Shown in pieces: positions 16,071 to 30,036 of a DNA stretch of 64,000 nt. The translations under genes were made by a program, and so were the position numbers. Source of the DNA: Pelargonium nanum (taxonomy: Eukaryota > Streptophyta > Magnoliopsida > Geraniales > Geraniaceae); assembly GCA_036897485.1 (NCBI GenBank), contig JAYMTF010000028.1, positions 1 to 64,000 on the forward strand, written 5' to 3'. Below the pieces are notes generated by a model that saw nothing but the letters and a program-made list of their open reading frames with translations, had not been told where the DNA came from and did not search any database. How positions within the stretch are numbered: position 1 is the stretch's first letter; each line of letters opens with the position of its first letter.

Positions 16071-19000
16071 TTCTTCTTTCTTCATAAAATTTACTTTTTT
16101 ATTTATTTATTTGTTTTTTTAATATGTAAGTGTTTATTTATTTATTTATTTAAAGAGTATCAGAAACATGAATCTCAGTCATTATAAATAGGCTGAGATT
16201 CTCAACCAAGAGACAAACGAAATGAATCCGGACGGAGCGCTTCGCATCCACAAATTCATTCGAGCGGATATGGACGTTAATCGATGACGTGGCATCACCT
16301 CATCGGCCATTATTTATTGGTCGATGTTCTTTTTTCTCTTTATTTAAATAACTATTATATATATAGTATTACTACTAGAGTTAGCAATTCGGGTTTGGAT
16401 CAGATTCGGCTCAAATTTATTTTGGTTGGACTCAAAATGTCTCGCTCGATTTAAGGGGGGTGCGTATTTCAAATTAAGCGTCGGGTTTTACCAGTGAAAT
16501 GTACAAATACGTCCAATGTAAAAGTAGCAATTCGAATTTTGGGGTCGTATTTGAAATAATAATGATTCACTTAAATATGATCGGAAAAGGGGTTAGATTT
16601 GTTAAGATTTCATAATTCAAGTCGCGGGTCGGTTGGGTTTCATATTTTAGTGTGAAATGTGCAGTTTTGTGCATACTTGCCTGATCTGATTCACATTTTT
16701 GTCGAACTCTTGTCCAACCCGACACAAACCAACAAAGTATTGGGTCTATTTTGCGTTACTCGAAACCGTAAAAATGCATATTGAATTTCGAGTGTTTGAG
16801 AGTTCGAGTCAAAATTATCAACTCTATAACGAACCAATTTTGAAAGCAATTTATGATATATAAATAATTTTTATAAAATATTATTATTGTGACAATAATT
16901 TATTTATTTTTATATATTTAAAAAGTCCACTAAAATGACCTGGCAAATTTTCATGAGACTCAGTCAATGAAGAGCCATTCCTGAAATTGAACCCAAAAAT
17001 ACGTGGGTCCCACTCATTCTGACGTGGCGTCCCCACGACACACGCTTGGTCCTGCTCCTTTCCTTTTCACAATCTGACACTGTAATTTTTAGATTTTAAT
17101 TAAAAAATCAAAAAAATTATTGGACAACTTGGCATGATCTGGTTAATTGATCAGGACCGTTAATCATGCCATAAATTTAGGTGATAATCGTGTTGGCTTA
17201 GTGTGATCAATTTTTTTTATTTCACTTCTAGAAGAAATTTATGTCACAAAAATATTAATTTGTAGTAACTTGTATTATTGATTTGACCAACTTCATTAAT
17301 TTAACCGTGTAATCTTATTTTCAAAAAAAAAAAAAAGTGTAATCTTGGATAGTTGACCATTTGAGTTTTGAGATCCGGTTTTGATTGAGAGTTCGGGCCG
17401 TGGTTTTGATAAAGTTCGTGATCTGCATGCAAAATATGTGGGAGTTTGAATAAACCCGTCTTATAATTTCTTAAAAAACATATTACGCGATTCTGACTTA
17501 AAAAATTTCATGATCATTTTATGCGATTCAAAGTCGTGAACTTTTGGTCAAAATTAGGATGTTTGCGAGTTCAGACTCAAATTGTCGAATCTAGATACAT
17601 GTCCATTTAAGACAGTAAATATGTCGGTTGGGAGGTGTTTGACCAACCCGACCTATGTTTCTTTCTTCTTAGGTAAATAAAATGTGAATCTAGCTGCAAA
17701 TGTACGCTATTTTGGGTTCAAATTTTTTAGATGTCTAACAAATGATTACAGTAAAACACGCAGTTTGCGTAAATGTTGTTTAATACAAACTCAAAAATTC
17801 ATGCACGCTAGGAGTATAGATTACAAATATTAGCTAACAGCTCATTGATAATTATCGATCTGACCATACTATATCAAGTCCGGTATGAGAGAATATGTCT
17901 AGCTAATACGTTAGCATATTTTGGTTCAGTCTCGACCCCAACTGATCGGGTTTGGCCTCATTCCAGCTCGTGCCATATTTTACTTGCAAATTAGGCATTG
18001 GAATGACAAAGTGACTCATTAAATATATACGCGTATTTAGCCCAATCCGCCCGTCCATTTGTCAATTCTACCAATAAGATCAACCATGAAAATGAATTCA
18101 CAATTTCGAAAGTATAAAAAGTATCACATCAATTTGCAAGTAACGTACGTGTAGTGTAACTTCACTCATAAAATAATATTATATTTAAAATAGCTATTTT
18201 ACAAACAATTTTTTATTCTTACCCAAAACACTTTACTAAATTTCATGAGTATTAAAATGGATTTGGTGGGTTAATTAGTGAAGAAGCATGATCATTTTAT
18301 TAACAATATTAAATTATGCAAATTGGGTCTTCTTTTTTATCCTCCTTAAGACAATTAATTAAAAAACACACACAATGTGACAAAATTAATATTATAAATA
18401 AATAATGTCTAAATTGATAGGAGACTTTATAGGAATTTTTCATATCCACCGCAAACAAAAAAAGGTGGCTGATTGGCTAAAACCATTACCAAATTTTGTT
18501 CTTTAATTATTTATAATTATATAATATAGTTTTATATTATATATTTTAATTATTTGTGTCATGTTCTTCCTCCTATGGATATGAATCATGTAGTTGAATA
18601 ATACATTGTCATAGCTTGGTACAACTAATAAAAAATGTTAGGTTTGAGCACTCTATATTGATAGATATGAAATTTTACGACGTTAAGAAATTATTGCCAC
18701 ATAACACATGTACTTTGACCGTCGCGTTAATCAGTCGCACTTGAAAGTAGAAAACAAAAAGACAAAATCATTGGCTATGTACCCAACATGTTCCACCACA
18801 CCGTGTATGATTTTTACTACAAGCTATGGTGGAAAATTGACTGAAGCTACTGATAGCCAAACGTAGTCCACCACACGACGTAAGAGGGTTCTCGGTTTCA
18901 TCAATATTAAAAGTCGATACATTACAACAGTACAACGTATAACTAATGATGCACACTTCGTGGGATTGTTCTCGGCTTAAACTTCATTTGGTGTGGATAC

Positions 19001-20965
19001 ACCACACGACGTGTGCAATCCATATTACATGTCACATGACATCATGGACCTGCTCAATTTTATGACGACATTCAGCTCTCGTGCCATACATCCAGTTCTA
19101 CTAGATCATCCGGGTCTCGTCAATCGATGAATTTAACATCTATTCAACCACGCGAGAGCGTCACATCAAAAATTGATTAACTAACAAATTTTCGGCAATT
19201 AATTTACGCGTTTTGCGGTTACTTTTATCAAAATTTAAACCAATTTCCCCTAAATTATTGTACATTGATTGAAATTAAAAGGCTTACACACATTTTCATG
19301 ACAACAAATTTGATTTTTGACAAATAAATCTAACATTATGTATCTAATATGGAAATAATTGCAAACAATTCAATCAATGGCTGAGATTTACTTGATGAAT
19401 TAATGAAAAAGTGAGGCGGGACCCACTTTGTGGCCTCCCACACTCAAATTGATTCCTTGAGAGATAGTTTGGTGAGAAATTAATTGCATTATCCATAAAA
19501 AGAATATATTTTTATTACACCCATTAAATAATTAATTAATTAGACAGTGAGATTATTTATTTATTTTTCATTTTTTCATAAATGATTGTTTGAAATTTTC
19601 TCATTCACACTCATAGGTTTCATAAAATAAAAAGATTCCTATTATTATTACGCGGAAACCTTTTAATTTAATAAATAAATATAAATGCATTGACTAAATC
19701 ATTTCATATAAGATTCTTTTTGGAATAATTAATAAAATGTAAATTTTACATGAAAGAAAATAGAGTATAGTTGAAGAATATTATTTGATTGGCCACAAAC
19801 TTTTTCAATTATATTTTATAATTTTATGCGATCCGAGTCCACAAAAATGTGGGTTACAACGGACAATTTGATCCCAAACTTGTATATACCGAAAACATAA
19901 TTTGTGTGTTTATGTTGCATATTATGGACTCAACTAATTTTTTGCATCGGATCGGAAAAAGGCAAATGAGCCCAATTTATTTGCATGTAAAACTCGAACT
20001 TGAAACGACCCGTAACTTGAAACCGTAACTTAAATAAACACACACGCCTTTAAGGTCGGTTTAGATTAGGTCTTCATTCCAAATCTGATTGTCATTTCTA
20101 TTGCAATTCATATTTGACCAAAATTTTGGGTCAACATTGCAATTTCTTAAATAGTTGTTCACACAAAATTTGCGAAGGTTCCATGAACAATGCATGTTAT
20201 GCTGGGAATCAATTATTTAGACTAGTGATGATAATTCCATATATTTCAGTGTAATATTAAAAAAATTATAGAATAAATAATTTAAAACAAATGTGATTGC
20301 ATTTTAAAATATAAATACAAAATGATGATGATTTTGGTGAATAATTCAATTGACAAGTCTTGTATGGAGTCTATAACGGTCAAAACAATAAAATGAAGAG
20401 AGAGATTTAATTTTAGGACTAAAATTAGGAGTGTTAAAATATGTTGAAAAATAGTGCTAATATATAAACAAATATATATTAGTAAAGTCAGGAGGATGAT
20501 CATGAACAAATATATAAATCATGCTATTTGTTCACATTAGGGATTTGGATTCAAGTCAAGTTTAGGGGATGGAACTTTTCAAGCAATCATCAATGGAGTT
20601 TTAGAAGTCATCAAGAACAACTAGTACACTAATTATATTCAAATCCAAATCATTACTTAATTAAATAGTTAAACACCAATTAAGATATTAACTAATTAAC
20701 ATAAACTTAATAATTGTGGCCATTTTAAAAAATTACAAAATACAAATAGCATTGACGATCAACGTACCTAAATGTCATGTTATCAAATTGTACTAGATTT
20801 GGTTGGCACAAGAGAAACGAACCAAAGAACATGACCATTGGCCTAAGTCATAATTGCGTTATGAGGTCGTTTGAATGATGTTCTAATATTTGAGTTAGTG
20901 TTTAACGTAAAAATTATATACAATTATAACAACTATTGTATCCAAAAAAAATTAGATTTTAGACC
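16071..20965. other. Gene-poor AT-rich DNA
   Basis: No gene is visible. The stretch holds a large TGGCAA-type element (16376-16833), decayed relatives near 17370-17600 and 19816-20100, and AT-rich sequence. A short inverted pair (TTGGCTAT at 18772 and ATAGCCAA at 18854) is too small to call an element. Confidence 0.6.
16376..16833. mobile_element. Longer TGGCAA-family copy, possibly nested
   Basis: The left end is AGAGTTAGCAATTCGGGTTT and the right end is CAAAATTATCAACTCTAT, which are inverted matches. At about 458 bp it is three times the size of the intronic copies. A second start-like phrase, AGTAGCAATTCGAATTTTGG, lies near 16525, which suggests two copies nested or in tandem. Confidence 0.5.
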
Positions 20966-21390
20966 TTTTTTTTTTTTTTTGAGGGAAAGCAAAACGAATT
21001 TATTAAGCAATCAAATCAAAATCCAACAGATCCGTGATGGGAATGGAAAAATCTGACCCCAACCATCCAATAGGCCCTGTTACAACTCTAGACGATCTGG
21101 CTAACTTGTGAGCAACGCTATTAGCCGACCTCTTGACATGAGAAAACTGTAAACTATCAAAATACTGGGCTAAATAAAGAATATCTCCATAGATCAAACC
21201 CGAGGCACTGGCGTCAACCTCCCCTCCGGCTTGCAAAGCTCTGATTACCTGTAGTGCGTCTGCTTCAACAACTAAGTTCCTCCAACATTGGCCAATGATC
21301 CAACTGAGCGCTTCCTATATCGTCAAAGCCTCGACATGGGCCGGGTCCATAGAGCACGACCACCCCACCCTCCCACCTCCCATACAAACA
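20966..21390 (-). mobile_element. LINE-type 3' fragment with poly-A tail and RNase H coding remnant
   Basis: On the minus strand the fragment ends in an AATAAA signal (21004-20999) and a run of 15 A (20980-20966), so it is a reverse-transcribed 3' end. Upstream it encodes an RNase H-like (RVT_3) C-terminus: MDPAHVEALTI, VEADALQVIRALQAGG and FSHVKRSANSVAHKLARSS. The reading frame contains a stop near 21318, so it is not functional. It is truncated at the 5' end. A clear target duplication was not found. Plant LINEs carry this domain last, which fits; a retrocopy of a host RVT_3 gene is the alternative. Confidence 0.65.
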
Positions 21391-22830
21391 CCATTTTTTA
21401 GATGTATATAAATCTATATTTACTAACAAAATATAATTTAATTTAAATTCTCATCATCATTAATTTTAACATAAGATTTTCTCTAAAAAAAAATTTACAT
21501 AAGATTTTAGAAAATATTTTTTATTTTATTTTTGATGATAGAACATAGGAAACATCCCAAACATTCAAATTGAGAGCAAATATGGCCCACAGCATTTGAT
21601 TTTGATTGCAAAGAATAGAGATAGATTCAATGAAGACTAGTGAGGTTGATGGAAGGACCCAATTTTTGTTTGGTTGTCACAAACTGTATGTATATACTAC
21701 ATATGATATTAATGAAGAACCTGATATTGTGTGCTTCTAGTTTGGCTCATTTTCTTTGAATTTTGTTTCTAGCTGGAAAGTCCAAATAAAACTAATTTGT
21801 TTTGAAGAAGAAGAAAAAATGCACTTATTAAATAGCGTAATATAAAACAGAGCTAACAATTTGGTCATGAACTCTACACGCACAAAATTTCGACCCAAAT
21901 CTATCCATTCAACGAACAAATTTTTAACATCAAATCGGTTTATAGTGCGGACACCGTGGATGAAATTGGGCAAACTTGCACCTAATCTAAACGGGTACTA
22001 GTTAGGCATTTTTAATAGACTCGTGTTGTAAGCTCTGTATCAGAAATGACAATTCAGATTGGATCAACAAATACTAATCCAAAAAAGAGGTGCGGGACTG
22101 TTCAAAGTGAGCGTATTTGTCTGCTCTCATTTGCATTTCTATAGGATGAATATGATCCGACTAACCCAAAATTTGGTCATCAGGTCGATTTTAAGTCAAA
22201 TCAAATTTTGGGTTCAAATCCAAATTGTAAGCTCAACCATTTTTTCACAAATTACTTACACAAAATTGTTCGATTTATAACACATTGTACACTCAACGTA
22301 TTATAATCCAACTACATCATCAATAAAAAATTTATGCAATGTCCTATTAATCTATGCATCATTTTATATAATATATTAAATGTATAAAATTACTACGTAA
22401 TATTATTTCTGAGAAGATATTAATATTAGTGTAACGTGTAGATTAAGGTAAAGAATTTTCCATGACATGAACAAAATTGTCCGTTGATGGTCGATTTTCA
22501 AAGATACCAAGTTGGTTGGAATTTAAGACACGCTTTTGTGGAAATTCATGCAATTCATAGCTATTTATGAAGAATCCAAGTCAAGTGGAGAGGTCATGAT
22601 TTCATGTTTGCTTCTTAAGATAAAGAAAGGAACACATATATCCAAATCAATTTGGAATTTATGCTTTTACTATTCAATTCTTTGTCAAGACAAAAACTAT
22701 ATTATATATAAAAAAGAAAAAGAAAAAGAAAAAAGAAAAATAGGATGTGCTTTGAATGATTGTGATAGTGAAAGCCATAAACATTCCAAAAGCCAATCAC
22801 CAAACTCACACATTTTCATGGGACCTATAG

Positions 22831-23057
22831 GTAGGAGTTGGCAATTTGTGTCTCAACACGTGATATTGAGTGAACTTAAGAGATTTTGTAATCATATCGT
22901 GTTGGTGTTGAAGTACCTAACACATTTAATGATCGTGATGTCTTCGAGTTGAACTTCAGCAATGTGCAAACACGTTCAATTAATATGTCGTGACATGCCT
23001 GACACGTCCAACATGCCCAACATGCAAACTCAAAGGTCAAAATTGTAATTTAGCCCT
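22831..23057. mobile_element. GGGGTGGCAA-family element
   Basis: It begins AGTTGGCAATTTGTGTC and is filled with CACGTGA, GTGTTGG, TCGTGACATG and GACACGTCC phrases typical of the family. The right end, near CAAAATTGTAATTTAG, is degraded. Confidence 0.4.
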
Positions 23058-24169
23058 CATAACTAAACTAATTAAAAGCTAAATGTTAAATAGGTTAACT
23101 TTGGGACATTTTATCATGTTGAAAAATATCATGCTAATCATATTGAGTTGATTATCAGTTAATTATGAATGAAATACCAATATTATCCGTATAACAAATT
23201 AGCTAATATAATCAACATTTGTTACAATACATGCTCATATGAATACAAAAAGAACTATACAACACTAGCTAAATTAATTTTTCTCAAATATATAAACACA
23301 TACTTATTTCAGGACGAAATAAGTGAAAAGTTTTACGTTTATAACTTTTTGTGTAATGGAAAAATATTGAAAAGTTTTAAGTTTATAACTTTTTGTGTAA
23401 TGAAAAAATATTGATCAATACTATTATTCTGTAGTTAAAATTATCTTTGATTGTCGATGTCAATCGTGTTCTTATAAAACAACAATAAATTATTACAAGC
23501 ACATCTTTTACAAGACATCATTATTTAAAGGGTGAGGTTCATAGTAGAACTAACTAAAACTTTGTACTTCCATGTCTCAATTGGGATTGGAAAAACAAAG
23601 GATAAGGTGTGATTTGAAGCTTCCAAGAAGCAAGTGGCTTGCAATATGATCAATCCATATGGAGTATTCATAAAGAACACACCCAATTGATTTGACCCTT
23701 TTTAACAATAACACACATTTCAAATTCAAATTCAATAATTGTGATTGCCTTGGTTCATGCCATGGCTCACACTTTCAAAAAGCTACTAGTGAAAGATACT
23801 TTAAACTCAAAATTGGAGTTGAAGCTATCTATAAAGCTAAACATTATGCAAATTAATTTTGCCCTCTAAAAGATTCTCATGCTAAAAAATTTCTGAAAAT
23901 TAATTTGACCCTTCATATTATTGTCAAGTGATAGAAGTGCAAGGCACAAATTTTAAATGCACATTGAGTCATCAAAGCAACCACCTCGAGAATTCATCCC
24001 TATAAAGATTTTCTAGGTTAAAAGAAAAGAAAACAGTCACAAATAGATTATATGTTTTATAGTTGACGATTTGAACTCAAACATTTAAAAATCCAAAATT
24101 CAATGAATTTTTTGCGGGTTTGGATCGCATAAAATGGACCCTATTAATTATGATCGGGATTATCATGAG

Positions 24170-24404
24170 AAAATTGTTAATTCGGGTAGGCAACAATGTC
24201 TCACCCATCAATTTGGACCCGAACCCCTAGACACTCAAAACTTGATCCGCATTTTTGCAAGTTTGAGTTGCGTAAAATAAATCTAGTCAATTATTAGGTC
24301 AATCAAACCCGCACATTTTACACCGAAAAACCAAAACTCGCACCTTTGAGTTGAGTTCAAGTCTCAAAAACCCGACCCAAAACCCAATTTGCCAGCTATG
24401 CCTA
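24170..24404. mobile_element. TGGCAA-family element, intergenic
   Basis: The left end is near ATTGTTAATTCGGGTAGGC, and the right end, ACCCAATTTGCCAGCTATG, is well preserved. The interior includes GATCCGCATTTTTGCAAG, the equivalent of the family's central palindrome. Confidence 0.5.
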
Positions 24405-25102
24405 TGTATGTTATATATAAAACCAACATTATTAAACAAGTAAACAACTAAAACTCGAAATCTGCATCACTTCCGTGAAAAAAGTTCAGATTAAAAAAAC
24501 TCTATCCAAAATCAGATTGTTGCCCAACTCATGCCTTGCAACTCGTCAATTTCGAATTAAACATTTGCAACCTAAAACCCGGTACGAAACTCAAACTACC
24601 GGTTCTACTTACACAAGAGATCAAAATCTTTTATACTCAAATGAACTTTTATATATTATTGTACCTTTTGTTTTTAAACTTTACTTGTTACTACTATATT
24701 TCAAAATTTCAAACTTTAGCATTGTCTACCAACTTTTTCAGTACAAGCAAACCCCATCTTGTTACTTTTAAGAATTAAAATCTGTAGACATTGCAACCCC
24801 ACTTCCTCCAAATAATATATTAACATGTGACCCTAAACCCACATAAATTACTTTACTATTTCTCATCACAAAGAAGATTTGGACCATTCAAAAGAAAACA
24901 TTTCTAAATATTCTATTATTCAAGAGTGCATATGTATGATTAGGTCTATTTTGATTCAAAGTTATTTAATATTTGGAAAAGCTTAAATTCAAAGAAATGT
25001 TACTATCTATCGTAGCATAGTATATGAATAAACATAAAATAATTTAAATGAAGGAACAAAATATGTATGAATCTTTCATATACTTGACGTGATCACAAGT
25101 TT

Positions 25103-25318
25103 GGTTTTCAAAGGGAAGAGGGTAGGTTTGATCCACTCCAGGTTAGAGATGTCGGGTTTTTCTAAGTATTGGCCGGAAAGACTTGACTCAAACCCAAAAG
25201 AGGTGGGGTTCTTTCGGGATTCCCAATGCGACCAGAATTTTATTTTATACAACATGAACCTCAAAAATGCGGGTTGGATTTCGAGTGTCTGTGTGTTTGA
25301 GTTCCAATTGCCAATGAA
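25103..25318. mobile_element. TGGCAA-family element, decayed left end
   Basis: The right end, GAGTTCCAATTGCCAATGAA, and the interior ACCTCAAAAATGCGGGTTGG identify it as a family member. The left end is unclear. A further decayed copy, ending CTCGAATTGCCAACTCTAG, follows at about 25490-25712. Confidence 0.45.
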
Positions 25319-26128
25319 TATCTATTATATTTATCGGTGAGCATAAAATACATATTTTTTATTTATTTAAATGGTGAAAAGAATCTCAATATATTCTTAG
25401 GGACAATGACCGACTCTAAAAGGTTGGTACTTTATATGATCTATTAATGTATCTTTATTTTCTGATTAAATGAACTTAATGCGACGTGGTGATTTTGGAC
25501 TCCAACTTGTGGCTTAGGCATCTAAAATTCTTTTCACATTTTTGCTGGTTTGGGTTTGTCATTGGTAGATTGTGGGGCGAAGTCCGGCAAACCCAAACTC
25601 TAGTTCGCATATTCTATGTAAAACCCATAAATAGCAAGAATCCTCACCCCTTAAAAGTCGGGTTCAGTTTAAATCTTTTAAATCCGAAACTCGAATTGCC
25701 AACTCTAGAGACAAGCGTAAAGTGACTCATGATATTACATCTACGCTAATAGTGTTGACATTGAAGTGGACTGGACCGACTAGTTCAAGCAAGACTCACC
25801 AAATGGGTCAAAATTTGGGTCTAAATTTATTGATGTACATGTTCTATCTCTCTGGGCCTATATTTATGCATGTGCATGTTTCTATATGATTTGATACTTG
25901 GGAGTTTTCAAATTTTATGTTATATGGGCCTTTCAAATGCATATAATATGTTGCATTTTAGTGTTTATTTGAATGAGATATTGAAGAAGAGCCCACAGTT
26001 GGACAAATAAATGAAGGAAACAATCTATTGCATAGGCAACTGATGATTGATGAGAACAGGAAAGAAAAAGAGGGACAAAATAGTGTAGAGAAGGAGAACT
26101 CGAAATCCTTGCCTGCAAACCGAAATCC

Positions 26129-29100
26129 TCATTTCAGAAGGCTTCTTGTCAGATGTTCGCGTGCCGTAGCCAATGCTTGACTCAAAGTCTGCGAATGAGG
26201 GAAACATAAGAGTCAGATTTTGATCCAAGAGACAAAAGTTACGAGTTACCGAAGGGTTGTTCATACTTCATACTATAGTATGGACCGGAACCCAGGAATG
26301 AATGCAACCCTATGGCTCATTACTAGCTTAATTATCCATCCGTTTGAAGTTCAAGTATGGGTAATATAAAAATTCTCAAGATATTAGTGGGGGAAAATAC
26401 AAAATACAGCAACGACAAGTACGAAAAGTGAAAAACCTAGGCAATAAAAATTCATAGTATTTTGCCTATTCTGCTCCGGTTCTGACCAATTGAACAGCCC
26501 GGGGGAATTGAGGTTTTAGGGTTGCTAAGATGCTGAGTACTTGATGGAAATTGGGTTTAGTGATGTTAGAGAGCTGAGAGCAATGTATTAACAATGTGTT
26601 TGACAGGGGAAAGAAGTTGAGAAATAGAGCTGACAATTTGAACCCGACCCAACCCCAATCTATGTAAAAATGAATTGGGTATACTTTATCCGTCCTGAAC
26701 CTGCAAAAATGTGGGTTGGATTTTGGATGCCCACAGGTTCAAGTCTAAATTGCTAGCTATAGTTACTAGTAACAGTACCTGCTCAGACAAGGGTGCACCA
26801 GCATCCATGCTATGGCTTGCTACTTTTCCTGCTATAACATTGGCATCTGTTTCAAGTACCATCCTGCAAAAAGAATTAAGTGCAAAACAGAAAATATATA
26901 AGACCTTATAGACCATATTCAAATCAGTATATGAGCCAAACAGCACCTAGAGCTATGTTGCAGCTTTATCATTTACAGTGAAGAAATCATGGACGGACCT
27001 CTCAAACATGCACTATATGTTTACAATCATAGTCTAAGTTAAGATAGTGGAAGCATAGAATTAGAGCAATATCAATTGCAATTGCAACTCATCTCATATC
27101 TCGAATGTGGTAAAGCCGACATGAACACGACACGCCAATACAATAGTTTAATGTGTCGTGTTTGTTCAATATTTGAGCACGATTATTAAACATGCCGTCT
27201 TAGTGTTGTCTCATATCACATAAATAACCTCTAACACGACACATTAACATGAATTTTCACCTCTACCTATCACTATCAAACAACTAAGTTGACAAAGATC
27301 TAATAGAGAGATGGATTAAACAACAACATCCACATCATGGCAGCAACATTGATGAATTTCCAACACTCATCAACAATTATTTTATGAATTCCAAAATTAA
27401 ATTTCATACCCTCCATCAACAATCTCATCAAGGCACAAAAGAATGAGATCCAAGTTCTCAATTGCCTCCCTTTTGTCAACATTGTTCCTAGAACAAAGAC
27501 GCACACAAAAGCAAATAAGAAAAAGAAAAAACATAAAGTAGCAAATAAAAGGCTAAAATTATGAGAAAAAAATACCTCAGGAGAAGGGTTACTGCATCAA
27601 AGAAACCGTGAAGAACAGAGGCTAAAATGAGTTCATTCTCGTTATCACCTCCTGTCACAAAGAAGTGCAGGTCCTGGACAACCTTATAGATAATAATATT
27701 GTTGTCGAACATTGCAACCTCCGCTGAAAATGACAATGCAGCAATATTTTAAAAAATACAAGTAGTATAACAATCTAAAAAAAGGCATAAATTCATTCAA
27801 CATACCTTCTGCACGAGCATTTGTCTTCACAGTCTTGCTGAAAACAGATTTCTCAAAGGCCAATTTCGCACTATTTGCACTCCAGTCATCCGAGAAATAC
27901 TTCACCGCTACACGTTTTCCTTCAGAGTCTAGAAGAAGAACATTTTTTATCACAGGGCATAGCTCCTATAAAAGATAGACAACTGAATTACAACTAGTTC
28001 GAGATTCTCATTCCAAAGTCATTCACATTATCGAAGAGTTCCTAATTCGAACATGATGAATGTGAATCTATTCTCATTACCGAACAAAAATTCTAATCCA
28101 AACGTTATCTACAATCATTTACGAAGCTTTTGCACAATAACAATTGCTGTTTCGCCAAGTAGTGACACAATTTTAGACATCATCATAAAACAAAAATGTC
28201 GCCAAAATCAAACAATACTATATCTTTATTCATAATATTGGCATTTTGAGCTCACGAGTATCAAATCATCCTAATACTTTCCCTCTACATCAATTGGATC
28301 ATTTCTTTGTCGATTCCTATACAAAACATTTGGACCACAATGGCTGTTTCGCTAAGGTAGAACATTTTAGACATCATGATAAAACAAAATTGTCACTAGA
28401 ATCAAACACTAAATAAATTGAACTATAATCAATGCACCGGTATGATCCTTAAGAACACAAAGAAACCAAAAACACCTCAGATCATAACCTAATGCTTGTT
28501 GGGTTGCTAAAATAGATCAAAATTCAAAACCACAACACAAACAGAACATTCATTTCCTGGAAATATAATCTGCCATAAGAAAATTCATAAACTACAAATT
28601 ACAATCTCAATCATCTCATTTTCCAATAAACAAAAAGGTAATAGATCAACAAAACCTCAGCATTACGTTCCAAAACAGGCACAAATTCATTTCCGGAAAA
28701 TAAAAAGACATTAAACTATAACCAATGCACTGCACAAATGATCCTTCATAGCACAAAGAAACAGAATCCTAAACAACAATACACTTCAGATCAAAACCTC
28801 ATGCTCTGTTTGGCAGCCAACAAACTAAATCCAAAACAAAAACCACAACCCAACATCCATGGCCAGTAAAAATAATCTGTCAGAAAAAAATAATAAAACA
28901 ACTCCATATTACAATCTCAATCATCCCATGTTCCAATAAACAACAAAGTAATACAGATCAACAAAACCTCAGCATTACGTTCCAAAATAGGCACAAATTC
29001 ATTTCTGGAAACTAAAATTATAATAAAAATTTACAAAAAAGTAACACAGATCAGCGAAGCCTCAGCATTACATTCTGAAATGGCACAAGTTCATTTATAG

Positions 29101-30036
29101 AAACTGAATTAAAATTTAGCAAAATTTTCTCGGGAGCCAAACACCGGAGTTTCATCGTTTCTTATGAGATCAGAGACTAAAAATACATATATGGACATAT
29201 ATATACACAAAAACAGTGAAATTACAGTGATTATTAGAGCCAAAAACTCAAATGACAATCTCAATCATCTCATTGTTCAAAAAATAAAAAATCAATAAAC
29301 ACAGATCAACGAAACTCCAGCATCACATTTGAAAACAGGGACAAAATCATGTTTAGAAATGAACGAAACGAATATTTAACCAAAAAATATTCGACAACCA
29401 AAGTAGTTACACTGTTTCTACGCAATTATACATGAAATTGAAACCAGTGAATGTGGAACCGAGGATTCGAACATTGAGAGATAAAGGGAGAGGGACTCAC
29501 GAAAGTGGTAGAGAACTGAGCCATTGATGAAATGCGAGAGAGCAGAAGACTATTGGATGTAGCAAAAAAGTAACACAGATCAACGAAACCTCAGTATTAC
29601 GATCCAAAACAAGCACAAAATCATGTCCAGAAACTAAAATTATATGAAAACAAAATTATATCGGGAACTAAACACCGGAATTTCACATTTTCTTATGAGA
29701 TCGGAGACTAGAAATACATACATGAACATAAATACACACAAAAACAGTGAATAATAGAGCCAAAAACTCAAATGACAATCTCCATCTTCCAATAAACAAA
29801 AAACAGCACAGATCAACAAAACCTCAGCATCACATTCCAAAACAGGCACAAAATCATGTCCAGAAACTAAATAAAACGAAAATTGAACAAAAAATTTCTC
29901 GGCAACCAAACACGGTAGTTGCACCGTTTCTTCGCACATGAAACCGGTGAAATTGCAGCGAATGTTAGAATCGAAGACACGAAAACTGAGAGAATGAGAG
30001 AGAGAGACTCACGAATGTGGTAGAGTACTGAGCCAT
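26129..30036 (-). CDS. Coatomer subunit zeta (COPI)
   Basis: Zeta is the small longin-fold subunit of the COPI coat that drives Golgi-to-ER retrograde vesicles; it pairs with beta/gamma subunits much as AP sigma does in adaptors. Six exons give 184 residues: 30036-30013, 27965-27806, 27723-27576, 27487-27410, 26863-26779 and 26188-26129. The sequence [18 protein letters not shown], then [17 protein letters not shown] and [16 protein letters not shown], is diagnostic. The C-terminus [15 protein letters not shown] is complete. Exon 1 encodes only MAQYSTTF and exists in two copies: the upstream one is taken as the start because it has a TATA box and leader, and the second (29524-29501) encodes MAQFSTTF with the same GTGAGT donor. 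Intron 1 is a tandem array. Introns 4 and 5 carry small inverted-repeat elements. Confidence 0.93.
26626..26761. mobile_element. TGGCAA-family element next to a coatomer zeta splice site
   Basis: The ends are AGAGCTGACAATTTGAACCC and GTCTAAATTGCTAGCTATAG; the interior contains CTGCAAAAATGTGGGTTGG. It lies in intron 5 and ends only about 17 bases from the donor of exon 5 (26778-26777). Confidence 0.6.
27115..27267. mobile_element. GGGGTGGCAA-family element in coatomer zeta intron 4
   Basis: The segment has the family's ACACGACACG, GTGTCGTGTT and TAACACGACACATT phrases and ends GAATTTTCACCTCTACC, the inverted form of the usual left end. It is 5'-degraded. Confidence 0.45.

Larger units (their letters stand above)
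21391..26128. other. Gene-poor spacer with small decayed elements
   Basis: I find no gene. The spacer contains members of the two small inverted-repeat families (22045-22235, 22831-23057, 24170-24404, 25103-25318 and 25490-25712) in AT-rich DNA. The 25900-26128 end should hold the 3' UTR of the coatomer gene. Confidence 0.6.

Noticed and set aside
18770-18862. Inverted words TTGGCTAT/ATAGCCAA as a possible hairpin or microRNA precursor
   Set aside because: The pairing is only eight bases and the arms do not continue to match. No known microRNA sequence was recognised.
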